Positions 8,601 through 16,982 of a DNA stretch of 64,000 nucleotides are shown here, piece after piece. A program made the position numbers and the translations under genes. The notes below the pieces were generated by a model. The model searched no databases. It worked only from the letters and a program-made list of their open reading frames with translations, and had not been told where the DNA came from. The stretch lies in contig PIZR01000008.1 of the NCBI GenBank assembly GCA_002835675.1, positions 115,382-179,381 on the forward strand, written 5' to 3'. The number at the start of each line of letters is the position of its first letter. The first letter of the stretch is position 1. The DNA is from Bacillus sp. BA3 (GTDB taxonomy: Bacteria; Bacillota; Bacilli; Bacillales; DSM-1321).

Positions 8601-9200
8601 TTGACTAATAGATTAGGTTTAGTACTCGACGTAGAAACAACTGGTTTACGTCCCTCTTCAGATGAAATTATCGAGCTTGCCCTTATACTCTTTACATACA
8701 GCAGTGAAACAGGGGAAATCATTAATCTTGTTGATCAAGAATCATTTTTGAGGGAGCCTCTCTCCCATGGAGCAAGAAGGAATTATGATCAAGCATACAG
8801 AATTCATGGGATTCCATACAGCTCCGTCGAAGGAAAAAGTTTTCACGATGAAAAAATTAAATCCTTCATTGCCCGTACCGATTCGATTTTCGCACATAAT
8901 GCTTCTTTCGATAGAAGTTTTCTCTACCAAATGTATCCGGAAATCAATGATCAAAAATGGTTCTGTACGATGCGGAATGTACCTTGGAAGCAATATGGAT
9001 TTGAGAATAGTAAACTCTTAACATTACTGCAGGCACATAATATCACCAATTTTCAAACACACAGGGCTATGGACGATATTGCTTATCTAATGGAACTTAT
9101 GAGAAAACCAGGTCCTTCTGGCCATCCTTATTTAAAGGATGTCATTGCAAAAAATCCGATGAAGAAATATGCACCTGCACCTCAAAAGACAAGGGTATAG
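8601..9200 (+). CDS. DnaQ-like 3'-5' exonuclease domain protein
   Basis: A 199-aa DEDD exonuclease of the DnaQ/epsilon fold. Exo I is LVLDVETTGLRPSSDEIIELAL (Asp and Glu metal ligands at residues 10 and 12), Exo II is FAHNASFDRSFL, and Exo III is THRAMDDIAYLMEL with its His and Asp. All four acidic ligands appear present, so it should be active. The start is TTG 8601, with GGAGG at 8588-8592 and 8 nt spacing. Stand-alone proteins of this type trim single-stranded DNA or RNA ends; its exact role is unknown. A possible promoter overlaps the transposase remnant just upstream. Confidence 0.88.
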   Translation: MTNRLGLVLDVETTGLRPSSDEIIELALILFTYSSETGEIINLVDQESFLREPLSHGARRNYDQAYRIHGIPYSSVEGKSFHDEKIKSFIARTDSIFAHNASFDRSFLYQMYPEINDQKWFCTMRNVPWKQYGFENSKLLTLLQAHNITNFQTHRAMDDIAYLMELMRKPGPSGHPYLKDVIAKNPMKKYAPAPQKTRV

Positions 9201-9359
9201 CCGTTTCAATAATTACTTCATTGTTCAGGCTGCACCAATGTTTTGTCACAAACAAACCGTTGCCAATTCCGTTAGAAAATGAATGCATATCTTTACGATT
9301 GGTGTTATTTTAGGGGCACTTTTATTTTCCTGCATTTCACTTATTACCTGATATTTATC

Positions 9360-9394
9360 AAAAAACAGCGACCCATGACGGGTCGCTGTTTTTT
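9360..9394. terminator. Bidirectional terminator
   Basis: AAAAAACAGCGACCC and GGGTCGCTGTTTTTT are perfectly complementary around a 5-nt loop, giving T runs on both strands. It serves the exonuclease gene (+) and yhgE (-), which converge here. Confidence 0.92.
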
Positions 9395-9396
9395 GA

Positions 9397-11793
9397 TCAT
9401 TGTACAGTTGCTTCTTCCTGTTGTTCATTTAATGCGCCGTTCAATTTCTTATGCCGATACATAAAGTAAAGAAGTGATAATATTAATGCCGCAACGAGGA
9501 ATATGGCCAATATGCCAAGATTATGCCACATGAAGCTATAATCTCCTGTTGAAATCACTGCCCGAAAAGCATTAATAGAGTAAGTCATCGGTAAGAACGG
9601 TGTGAATCCTTGCAGGAAGCCTGGAACCAATTCATTTGGGAATGTTCCGCCACTGCTTGTCAGTTGAAGAATCAAAATCAATAATGCTATGAACCGGCCA
9701 GGATTGTCAAAGGCCGAACCAAGGAACTGAATGATTGCCATGAATGTGCAGCTAGCAAGAATGCTTACTGCAAAAAATAGCGGCAGGCTCGTAACATTGA
9801 TTCCAAGGCCTAAAATTAAAATCGAGTCCACCAATATGGCTTGACAGATTCCTATGAGAGCCATGACGCTGTATTTACTAATAAACCAGCTAAATCCACT
9901 CGCCGGTTTAACAGCAGGGTCTCTTAACGGGAAAATGATTGTCAGAACGATAGCCCCGATAAATAAACTTAATGAAATTAAATATGGTGCAAAACTTGTT
10001 CCATAGTTCGGTACATTATTAATTGGTAATTTATCCACTTTAACTGGGCTTGCAAACATGTCATATACTTCTTCATTGGATTTTATCTTACCTGCTTCGT
10101 TTGCCCCGTCATTCAATTCCTCATGTAATTCTGCAGAACCATCTGAAAGTTTGGCGATTCCATCTTGTAACTTTATGGCACCATTCGCCAGTTCTCCCAT
10201 ACCGCTAGTAAGGCTGGATGAACCCTCCTTCAACTTATCCGTTCCCGTAACCAGACCTTTCGAACCTTCGGAAAGCTGTGAGGTTCCACTTGATAATTGC
10301 TTGGAGCCATCTTCAAGCTGATCAAGCCCGCTTACCAAGTTATTGCTGCCTTCGGTTAACTGTCCTAGCCCACTCTGCGCTGAATCTATACTATCGCCAA
10401 ATGTTGTCAAACCAGACACCAATTGACCTTGACCATTTTTCAGTTCATTCGCCCCATTGGCGAGTTTATCCTGAGCTTGCTTTAATTGAGTGAAACCTCC
10501 GCTTAATGCACTTGTACCTTCACCTAACTGATTTGCACCATCACTAAGGCTATTTGAGCCTTTAGCAATTTCGGTTGCACTGGCTGATAGTTTCCCTACT
10601 CCTTCAGAAACTCCTTTACTACCTTCACTGATGCGGGTTAGAGAAGAAATCACTTCCTCCAAACGCGCTTTTTCTGCAGGATCATCCGCAGCTTCAGATT
10701 GTTGTTTCAATCCGGAAATAACCTCATCCAATCCTGCCGACACTTCAGATGCCCCCGCTTTTGCTTCGTTCGATGCTGCGCTCCAATCAGACAATGAACC
10801 TGAAAGCTGGGCAGCACCAGCCGCTACACCATTTGCTCCCTCAGTCAAAGCGGGCAGCTTTTCTTCTATTTGATTGAAGCCCTCTAATGACTGCTGCAGT
10901 CCAGAGGCCAATTCACCAGTTCCCGCTTCAGATTTCTTGGCTCCTTGCAAAAGCTCGGTTTGCCCATCTTTCATTTGTCCAACACCAGAGCTGAACTGTT
11001 GTAACCCTTGATTGAGTTCTTTCGATCCTGCAGCTGCCGAACCGACCCCATTCGAAAAGGTCAATGATTTTCCAGCTAATTTTTCCAAGTTTTCATGGAT
11101 TTCGACAGAACCTGAATGAAGGGAATCAATTCCTTCATCCACTTTTTTGGACCCTTCTTTGGCCGAGTTAATCCCTTCACCAAGTTCACTGGATCCGTTC
11201 TTCACTGTATCTGTCCCATCTTTCAATTCCCCAGCTCCATCACTGGCACTTTTGAGTCCGTCAGCCACTTCGTTCAAATTATCGAACATTGACTCTGCAT
11301 AGGTTTTCGTAACGGCTGACGATACCTCCCCTTTAATTCTCTCCGAAGCTGCGTCACCTATTTTAGTCGATATATAGTTGAACCCTTCATTGGACGTATA
11401 AATCAAATCAAGTTTTTCCGGATTGTCCTCCTGTAAGGTCGTTGCATTCTTCGAAAAGTTTTTCGGGATTTCTATTTTCATGTAATAATCTTGATTTTCA
11501 AGGCCTACATTGGCTTCTTTTTGACTAACGAAATGCCAATCGAAATCCTTCTTTTCCTTTAATTCCTTGACTAAATCTTTTCCTATTGTAAGTTCCGATT
11601 CATTGAACTCCGCACCCTCATCCATATTGACAATGGCAACAGGCAATTGGTCGACCTTACCATATGGATCCCAAAATGCCCACAGGAACGTGCCGCTATA
11701 TAATAAAGGAATCAGTATGATCCCTATTATGGAAATGAGTATCATAGGATGTTTTATTATGGCTAAAAATTCACCCTTTAAAGATTTAAACAC
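9397..11793 (-). CDS. yhgE: YhgE/Pip family membrane protein
   Basis: A 798-aa protein with one N-terminal membrane helix (around residues 18-40), a long extracellular segment, and about five C-terminal helices from residue 620 on (YLISLSLFIGAIVLTIIFP and later). Residues about 180-600 repeat a heptad-like pattern of the form LxxGxxxLxxG, predicted to form a long helical stalk. This is the layout of YhgE/phage infection protein Pip and related ABC-2-type or type VII-secretion-linked proteins. I choose GTG 11793, 9 nt after AGGAGGGC (11803-11810), instead of the adjacent TTG at 11802. Its role is not established. A TGACCA/TGGTCA inverted repeat upstream suggests TetR-type control. Confidence 0.88.
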   Translation of the reverse strand: MFKSLKGEFLAIIKHPMILISIIGIILIPLLYSGTFLWAFWDPYGKVDQLPVAIVNMDEGAEFNESELTIGKDLVKELKEKKDFDWHFVSQKEANVGLENQDYYMKIEIPKNFSKNATTLQEDNPEKLDLIYTSNEGFNYISTKIGDAASERIKGEVSSAVTKTYAESMFDNLNEVADGLKSASDGAGELKDGTDTVKNGSSELGEGINSAKEGSKKVDEGIDSLHSGSVEIHENLEKLAGKSLTFSNGVGSAAAGSKELNQGLQQFSSGVGQMKDGQTELLQGAKKSEAGTGELASGLQQSLEGFNQIEEKLPALTEGANGVAAGAAQLSGSLSDWSAASNEAKAGASEVSAGLDEVISGLKQQSEAADDPAEKARLEEVISSLTRISEGSKGVSEGVGKLSASATEIAKGSNSLSDGANQLGEGTSALSGGFTQLKQAQDKLANGANELKNGQGQLVSGLTTFGDSIDSAQSGLGQLTEGSNNLVSGLDQLEDGSKQLSSGTSQLSEGSKGLVTGTDKLKEGSSSLTSGMGELANGAIKLQDGIAKLSDGSAELHEELNDGANEAGKIKSNEEVYDMFASPVKVDKLPINNVPNYGTSFAPYLISLSLFIGAIVLTIIFPLRDPAVKPASGFSWFISKYSVMALIGICQAILVDSILILGLGINVTSLPLFFAVSILASCTFMAIIQFLGSAFDNPGRFIALLILILQLTSSGGTFPNELVPGFLQGFTPFLPMTYSINAFRAVISTGDYSFMWHNLGILAIFLVAALILSLLYFMYRHKKLNGALNEQQEEATVQ

Positions 11794-11950
11794 GCCTACC
11801 AAGCCCTCCTATACGACGAATATGCCGTTTATTAATCTATCTAGGTGAAAACTGATTGAAGAATGCATAATTAAGTCATTTGCTTCTGCAATATAAATTT
11901 AAATTCCTCTTCACCTTAATATATATAATTTTTAAACAATAAATAATTAA

Positions 11951-11973
11951 TGACCATATTGTTCATTTGGTCA
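11951..11973. promoter_or_regulatory. Candidate TetR-type operator upstream of yhgE
   Basis: TGACCA (11951-11956) and TGGTCA (11968-11973) form an inverted repeat separated by 11 bp in an AT-rich region about 160 bp before the yhgE start. TetR-family regulators often bind such sites and often accompany yhgE genes, but no TetR gene is in this window. The sequence is certain; the function is inferred. Confidence 0.45.
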
Positions 11974-12128
11974 GTATCACGAAAATAATATAACATTTAT
12001 CCTTCTTTTTATCAATATTTTTTCACAATCTTACCTCGTATATTTACTGCTTTTCTCTTTATATCCTATTTTGATTGCCTTTTTAGCTGATTGAGACCTT
12101 ATCATGAATTATGTCTGACATTATATAG

Positions 12129-12162
12129 CAAAAAAGGATATCCATAATGGATACCCTTTTTG
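12129..12162 (-). terminator. Terminator of the nitronate monooxygenase-like gene
   Basis: AAAAAGGATATCCA and TGGATACCCTTTTT form a stem with one mismatch and a T run on the minus strand, 38 bp beyond the stop at 12200. Confidence 0.85.
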
Positions 12163-12199
12163 TTAGCTATATTAGCATAATTAATAAAGCGCTTTCATA

Positions 12200-13198
12200 T
12201 CATTTTGATATAATTCCTTTTAATTTTTCGGCCTGCCCGGTCAATTTCTTCAAGGACTCCTGATACTCTTTTTCCAATTGTTTAATGATGCCGGCTGCGG
12301 TATCTATTTTTTTAATTGCCCCTACACCATGACCCGCTGACCAAATATCACGCCACGCTTTAGATTCAGATGGTTTGGACATGCTGTCAAAATCGACTTT
12401 TTCTTTTTTGGCTAATTGTTCCGGGTCCATGCCTTCCTTTCTGATGCTCGGTTTCAGCATATTACAATTAACGCCTGAAAATGCATCAGTCAAGATGATG
12501 TCATCATGATCACAATCGACAAGCATTTCACGATATTCATCATTTGCCCTGCTCTCTTTCGCCACGATAAAACGTGTACCCATATATGCAAGATCCGCTC
12601 CAGCTGCCTGAGCTGCCAAAATACTGTGACCAGTACTGATGGATCCGGCAAGCAAAATGATTCCGTCCCAGAAAGTCCTTACGCTGTCCACGAAAGCAAA
12701 GCTATTTATCTCACCCGCATGACCGCCGGCACCCGCGGCAACCAAGATCAATCCGTCCACACCTGACTCCGCAGCTTTTTTTGCAAAATCCACAGAACTG
12801 ACATCCGAAAAGACCAAGCCGCCATAGCAATGTACGACATCCACCACATGTTTGGGTGAACCTAATGATGTAATGACGATGGGAGGCTGATGCTTTTTGA
12901 CCAATTCCAACTCTTCTTCAAGCCGGCTATATGTACGGTGGACAACCATATTCATTGCCCATGGAGCAATTTTTGAGCCTGGTTCTTTATCCTTTGCTGC
13001 AATCAATGTGTCGTTTATGTCACCCATCCATTGATCCAGTACCTCTATCGGACGCGCATTCGGTGCTGGAAAAGAGCCGATCACCCCATTCAAACAGCAT
13101 TCTTTCACTAACTCAGGACCGGATATTAAAAACATAGGTGCTGAGATAACTGGTAAAGATAATTGATTCCACCACTGTTCAGGCAAACTTCTAGTCAT
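12200..13198 (-). CDS. Nitronate monooxygenase / 2-nitropropane dioxygenase-like FMN protein
   Basis: A 332-aa TIM-barrel flavoprotein of the NMO family. Recognisable blocks are the N-terminal LPVISAPMFLISGPELVKECCLNG, then GVDGLILVAAGAGGHAGE around residues 145-162 (the GGHxG segment that contacts FMN), and AAGADLAYMGTRFIVAKESRA near residue 210. Family members oxidise alkyl nitronates using O2, or act as FMN-dependent enoyl reductases; the specific activity is not determined by sequence. The ATG at 13198 has GGGAGG with 8 nt spacing. It is monocistronic, with its own terminator. Confidence 0.85.
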   Translation of the reverse strand: MTRSLPEQWWNQLSLPVISAPMFLISGPELVKECCLNGVIGSFPAPNARPIEVLDQWMGDINDTLIAAKDKEPGSKIAPWAMNMVVHRTYSRLEEELELVKKHQPPIVITSLGSPKHVVDVVHCYGGLVFSDVSSVDFAKKAAESGVDGLILVAAGAGGHAGEINSFAFVDSVRTFWDGIILLAGSISTGHSILAAQAAGADLAYMGTRFIVAKESRANDEYREMLVDCDHDDIILTDAFSGVNCNMLKPSIRKEGMDPEQLAKKEKVDFDSMSKPSESKAWRDIWSAGHGVGAIKKIDTAAGIIKQLEKEYQESLKKLTGQAEKLKGIISK

Positions 13199-13330
13199 CC
13201 ATTAAACCTCCCATTATTAATATATTACCAAAATATAACACTACAAGATTATCATACTTCTAAAATACACAATTTTCAAGAAATTTAATTTAGCAGCAAA
13301 AATTTCATTTTCGGCAGCGCCATTTCAATA

Positions 13331-13366
13331 AAAAAACTGTATATGGATACGTCCCATATACAGTTT
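13331..13366 (-). terminator. Terminator of the HAD phosphatase gene
   Basis: AAACTGTATATGG (13334-13346) and CCATATACAGTTT (13354-13366) form a perfect stem. The minus strand continues into seven T. It is 5 bp after the stop at 13371. Confidence 0.9.
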
Positions 13367-13370
13367 CGAT

Positions 13371-14114
13371 TCAATTTGAAAGCGCCCATTTACGAATTGC
13401 CTTAGCCACACCATCTTCTTCGTTTGTCGCTGTAATCCAATCTGCTTTTTCTTTCACAATTTCTTGGGCGTTTCCCATTGCCACACCCATTTTTGCTTCA
13501 GAAATCATTGCAAGGTCATTAAGGCTGTCACCCACTGCCATAACATTATCCATAGTAATATCGAGCAATGAACATACGAGATTTATCGCTTTCGCTTTAT
13601 TTACGCCCATGGCATTCACTTCAATATTCGTCGGGCTTGAATTGCTTATTTCAAAGTTTCCTTTTGACACCAGTTCATCCATGATGATTTTGCGGATGCT
13701 TTCATCATCTGTATCAAATCCGAATTTAAGCCATTGCGAATCATGGATTTTCTCAGGCATTTCAGCCCTGTAAATATTATCGCAGCTTATTGCCCAGAAA
13801 TGTGTACCATGTTTTTGGCTTAATTCCCACATCCATTGTATGGAATCACTATCGACTATATTCCTTTCCACCAGTTTACCTTGATTATCGTAAATTTCGC
13901 TTCCGTTTACCGTAATGAGAAATGATTGAAGTTCCATTGACTTTGCAAAATCACTGCATGTAGCATAGGATCTTCCTGTGCTCAATACCACAAAAACCCC
14001 TTGATTTTCGGCTTCTTTTATCGCTCTGCGATTTTCTTCAGATATCTCTCCTGCCTTATTGAGAAGCGTGCCATCCATATCAAGTGCAACTAGCTTAATA
14101 TCTTGTTTCTCCAA
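13371..14114 (-). CDS. Cof-type HAD phosphatase
   Basis: A 247-aa haloacid-dehalogenase hydrolase of the Cof (IIB) subfamily. Motif I is LDMDGTLL (nucleophile Asp near residue 12), motif II is VLSTGRSY, motif III includes the lysine of GVNKAKAI, and motif IV is VMAVGDSLNDLAMI with the paired Asp. The cap sits between motifs II and III. The start codon is TTG at 14114, preceded by AAAGGGTGA. Cof phosphatases dephosphorylate varied sugar phosphates or cofactors such as FMN and PLP; the substrate is unknown. Neighbours offer no pathway hint. Confidence 0.9.
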   Translation of the reverse strand: MEKQDIKLVALDMDGTLLNKAGEISEENRRAIKEAENQGVFVVLSTGRSYATCSDFAKSMELQSFLITVNGSEIYDNQGKLVERNIVDSDSIQWMWELSQKHGTHFWAISCDNIYRAEMPEKIHDSQWLKFGFDTDDESIRKIIMDELVSKGNFEISNSSPTNIEVNAMGVNKAKAINLVCSLLDITMDNVMAVGDSLNDLAMISEAKMGVAMGNAQEIVKEKADWITATNEEDGVAKAIRKWALSN

Positions 14115-14281
14115 TCTTATTCACCCTTTCATAATCCTTCTTTATGTAACTAAGTCCATGATAGCTTATAATGCATACGCAAGGAAAGTACGTGAATAAT
14201 TGAACAGGCATATAAGTAGTGTCGTGATATTTATAATCAAACAAATTTCTTATCATGACACTTTGTATTCTGCCATTCTTT

Positions 14282-15277
14282 CTACTCCCTGTCTTTTTTA
14301 ATTTCATTCAATTCTTTTTTTATTTGACCTTCCCATTTTGGGACACCATCATTTTCATCAAATTCTATAATGACATCCGTTACCCCTCTTTCCTTGAATA
14401 TCTCATTAAATAGCCGATCTTTAATGTCATCCGCTTGGGCGATTGAAATATGGGGATCAAGTTCGACTTCAAGTTCTACATGGAAGTCTTCCCCTTCTTT
14501 TAATACCGCCAGTTTCTGTATATCTCTTACGTCTGGATCATCCATGACCATCGTCCCGATTTTTTGTCGCATTTCAATATCGGCTTCCCCAAGAGCCCCT
14601 GCAGCATTATCAAGAAAAACCCTTCCAACCACGTAGAACATACCGAGACCGATCATGACGGAAGCAACTCCTTCCGCTTGAATGAAAGGCGTGAAGTTTG
14701 CTAATAAAATGGCAATTATCGCAAGCACCCCGCCACCGGTCGCTACCATATCTTCCATGAATACTAATTTCGTCGCTGGTTTTGCTCTTTTTAAACCAGT
14801 GAAGCTCTTAAATATGACGGCTGCTCCTTTAGCTTCGATTCCAGTCTCATGCACCACTTCTTTCATCGCTTTAAATAATACATATGATTCCAACACAACC
14901 GCTAAGAAAAGGACGGACAAGTTAATAAGGATACCAGTTGATTCTGCAGGGTGCAAAATGTGATGAAACCCTTCTTTAATCGTTTCATAAGACATGATTC
15001 CGACAATCAATACTGCCCCTAATAATACTAGGTTAACCAAACGTCCAAAACCATCAGGGAATCGATCGGTTGGTGCCTTTTTACTTAGTGCGGAACCAAT
15101 GAAGACGAAAAACTGATTCGCAGCATCGCCCAAAGTATGTAAAGTTTCAGCAAACATAGCGACATTCCCTGTCATGAAGTAAGCAATCCCCTTTAGCACA
15201 GCGATGATACTATTCACACAGGCAGCAATGAAAGCCGATTTATTACCTTGTTTCAATAACTGAAATAATTCTTTCAT
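14282..15277 (-). CDS. Cation diffusion facilitator family transporter
   Basis: A 331-aa CDF protein with about five or six membrane helices (FIAACVNSIIAVLKGIAYFM, LLGAVLIVGIMSYETI and others) and a C-terminal cytoplasmic domain (VRDIQKLAVLKEGEDFHVELEVEL). The TM2 metal motif is present as ETLHTLGDAANQ (HxxxD-like). In the fifth helix the usual HxxxD is replaced by EDMVATGGG, so metal choice may differ from standard Zn2+/Cd2+ exporters. AGGGGGGA precedes the ATG at 15277. Likely exports a divalent metal from the cytoplasm by proton exchange. Confidence 0.85.
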   Translation of the reverse strand: MKELFQLLKQGNKSAFIAACVNSIIAVLKGIAYFMTGNVAMFAETLHTLGDAANQFFVFIGSALSKKAPTDRFPDGFGRLVNLVLLGAVLIVGIMSYETIKEGFHHILHPAESTGILINLSVLFLAVVLESYVLFKAMKEVVHETGIEAKGAAVIFKSFTGLKRAKPATKLVFMEDMVATGGGVLAIIAILLANFTPFIQAEGVASVMIGLGMFYVVGRVFLDNAAGALGEADIEMRQKIGTMVMDDPDVRDIQKLAVLKEGEDFHVELEVELDPHISIAQADDIKDRLFNEIFKERGVTDVIIEFDENDGVPKWEGQIKKELNEIKKDRE

Positions 15278-15513
15278 TTAAAAATCCCCCCTAATCTTTT
15301 TATAAATCCATTTTCATAATGTATTATCCCCAACACTGGAATATATGAAACCACAAAAGCGAAACCCTTAACTATACGATTTGTGAATAATTTGCATCAA
15401 TTTGGTTTTTAAGTTGTATCTCCCACAAACGAATATATTCCAGAATCGGACTCATCTATTCTAATAAGTTCACAATGAACGCATCCACTTCTTTTCAAGG
15501 CTGATTAATGCAT

Positions 15514-15543
15514 CAAAAAAAGGAGTAAGCGGCGGCTTACTCC
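15514..15543 (-). terminator. Terminator of the OB-fold-like gene
   Basis: GGAGTAAGC (15522-15530) and GCTTACTCC (15535-15543) form a perfect 9-bp stem with a 4-nt loop, followed on the minus strand by seven T. Confidence 0.88.
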
Positions 15544-15563
15544 ATATCAAGAACTTCAAGCGT

Positions 15564-16316
15564 TTATCCTTCCTTTTTCACTAACTTAGATGGATTATTT
15601 ACTTTATAGCGTATTTCTTTATCATATTTTTTGTCGACCACTTTTCCATCAAATTCGATTTCGTCCCCTTCTTCGAGTTCAGCTTTTTTCAATGTCTTGC
15701 TATATCCACACCAAGCATCGCCGATGGTCAATTCAGGTTCCGTTGTAACTTTGACATTCCCCAAGAGTATGACTTCATCTTCTTCACCAGTAAAATGGTT
15801 CATTTTCGCCGTGAACTCCTTGACGGTCGCGGTGAAATGCACTTTTTCCCCAGGTAAGTCCAACTTAGGTTTTGCTGTCGTTTTTTTAGTTTTGGTTTTT
15901 GCTTGTTTTGGTTCTTCACTTAGCTGATCGGAGTTTTCCGTAATTGGCGCTTCCATCACCTGCTCAGTTTCACTTGGAACTGCGGCTGTTTCGGAAACCG
16001 GGCCACTCAACAATTCTTTTCCGAAACTGGAGCTTTGCATTTCCTTTAAATAGGAAGGGTTAATGCAACTAAGCTTACCATTTTCAAATTGAACGACTAC
16101 AGTGTCAAGTCCGTTGCCGTATTGTTCATAACCTGCTAATTTGACCTTTGCTTGAAAACTTCCGCTTTTATATACTAGTTCTCTTTTTACCGAACGGGCA
16201 GTGAATAATTTCCATTCCAATCCTTTAGCGATATAGTCCGTATCATCTAAAAAAGGGATAAATTCTCCTTTTGGTGCGATATAATGAATCAAATCTTCAG
16301 CTGGAGTTTCAGCCAC
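15564..16316 (-). CDS. Unrecognised two-domain protein with C-terminal beta-rich (OB-like) module
   Basis: I do not recognise this 250-aa protein. The N-terminal part (residues 1-95) is mixed alpha/beta (GLEWKLFTARSVKRELVY, LDTVVVQFENGKLSCINPSYL). A low-complexity acidic and then Lys/Thr-rich linker follows (TKTKKTTAKPK). The C-terminal 95 residues look like an OB-fold-like domain (KVHFTATVKEF..VILLGNVKV..GDEIEFDGKVVDK). There is no signal peptide or membrane segment, so it is probably cytoplasmic, and the basic linker suggests nucleic-acid contact (inference). I choose GTG 16316, 8 nt after AGGAG (16326-16330). It is monocistronic. Confidence 0.7.
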   Translation of the reverse strand: MAETPAEDLIHYIAPKGEFIPFLDDTDYIAKGLEWKLFTARSVKRELVYKSGSFQAKVKLAGYEQYGNGLDTVVVQFENGKLSCINPSYLKEMQSSSFGKELLSGPVSETAAVPSETEQVMEAPITENSDQLSEEPKQAKTKTKKTTAKPKLDLPGEKVHFTATVKEFTAKMNHFTGEEDEVILLGNVKVTTEPELTIGDAWCGYSKTLKKAELEEGDEIEFDGKVVDKKYDKEIRYKVNNPSKLVKKEG

Positions 16317-16468
16317 AGTAACCACTCCTAATCTTTTCTATAGATTATATTCTAGCAAAGGATTTCAAAGTTGCAAATGAATGAGTATCGTAATGGGTTG
16401 ATTGCAGTCATAATCCCCAACTCGCTTAAATCTTTACCATGAAATGAATGCGATCATTTTTGTAACCA

Positions 16469-16495
16469 GAAAAAAAGCTGCCCACTAAGAGCAGC
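16469..16495 (-). terminator. Candidate terminator, minus strand
   Basis: GCTGC (16477-16481) and GCAGC (16491-16495) form a short stem followed on the minus strand by a T run. It lies well past the permease stop at 16983, so it would act only on read-through. Confidence 0.5.
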
Positions 16496-16496
16496 C

Positions 16497-16640
16497 CAGA
16501 CTGTGACAAATTCAAAAGAGATTTTGCCTGCAGTTTTTTATTTGAAAAACGTTCCAATATCTCAGAAATCCGCTCCATTTTCCGCCGAACTGTCTGCCAT
16601 ACACATCAAAGCAAGCGCCTGTGGGGTCAGTAACTCGTCA
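16497..16640 (+). repeat. Decayed partial copy of the hairpin + GC-rich repeat element
   Basis: The stretch begins CAGACTGTGACAAA and reaches GCAGTTTTTT, which resembles the hairpin at 8012-8060 with mutations. About 70 bp later it contains GCGCCTGTGGGGTC (16615-16628), identical to the core of copy A (same orientation). The rest has lost similarity. It reads as an eroded relic of the same composite unit; the claim is by eye. Confidence 0.5.
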
Positions 16641-16693
16641 GAATTTTTGAAAACCTCTTCTATCCAGTGAGGAGGGTTTCATCAAACAGTAAA

Positions 16694-16725
16694 AACCATG
16701 TTAAAAACTAGTTTTTAACATGGTT
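16694..16725. terminator. Perfect 32-bp palindrome
   Basis: AACCATGTTAAAAACT and its exact complement adjoin with no loop. The minus strand continues with T-rich sequence, so it can terminate transcripts from the permease gene, although it lies about 260 bp past the stop. It lies between a decayed and an intact repeat copy. Confidence 0.6.
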
Positions 16726-16768
16726 CGGGATGAGACCAGCCTACAATTTTTTTCTTAAAATACAATTC

Positions 16769-16901
16769 AGTTGATTGGAGCGGGTGTTCGAGACTCCCGC
16801 TTAGAAAAGCGCGTCCAAGGGAGACACCACAGGCGCAAAGAGCGCCGAGAAGGCTCCCGGACTGCCCGCGGAAAGCGAGTGCCTGGAGTGGAAATCAACG
16901 T
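16769..16901 (-). repeat. GC-rich ~131-bp intergenic repeat, copy B (inverted)
   Basis: Read on the minus strand it matches copy A (8077-8207) along its length, from the GTTGATTTCCACT end to the CCGCTCCAATCAACT end. It keeps the CACTCGCTTTCCGCGGGC core and the GCGCCTGTGG-GTCTCCCTTGG block. It lies 80 bp downstream of the permease stop. Confidence 0.85.
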
Positions 16902-16982
16902 TCAAAGTGTACCCCAAAAAAAGTAAAAACCATGAAGGATAATCAAGTTTTCTTTCTTTAATTGATAAAACTACTGTATCCA

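Noticed and set aside
14095..14307. 70-codon minus-strand frame between the HAD and CDF genes
   Set aside because: It overlaps both neighbours' ends, and has no start site or homology that I can see.
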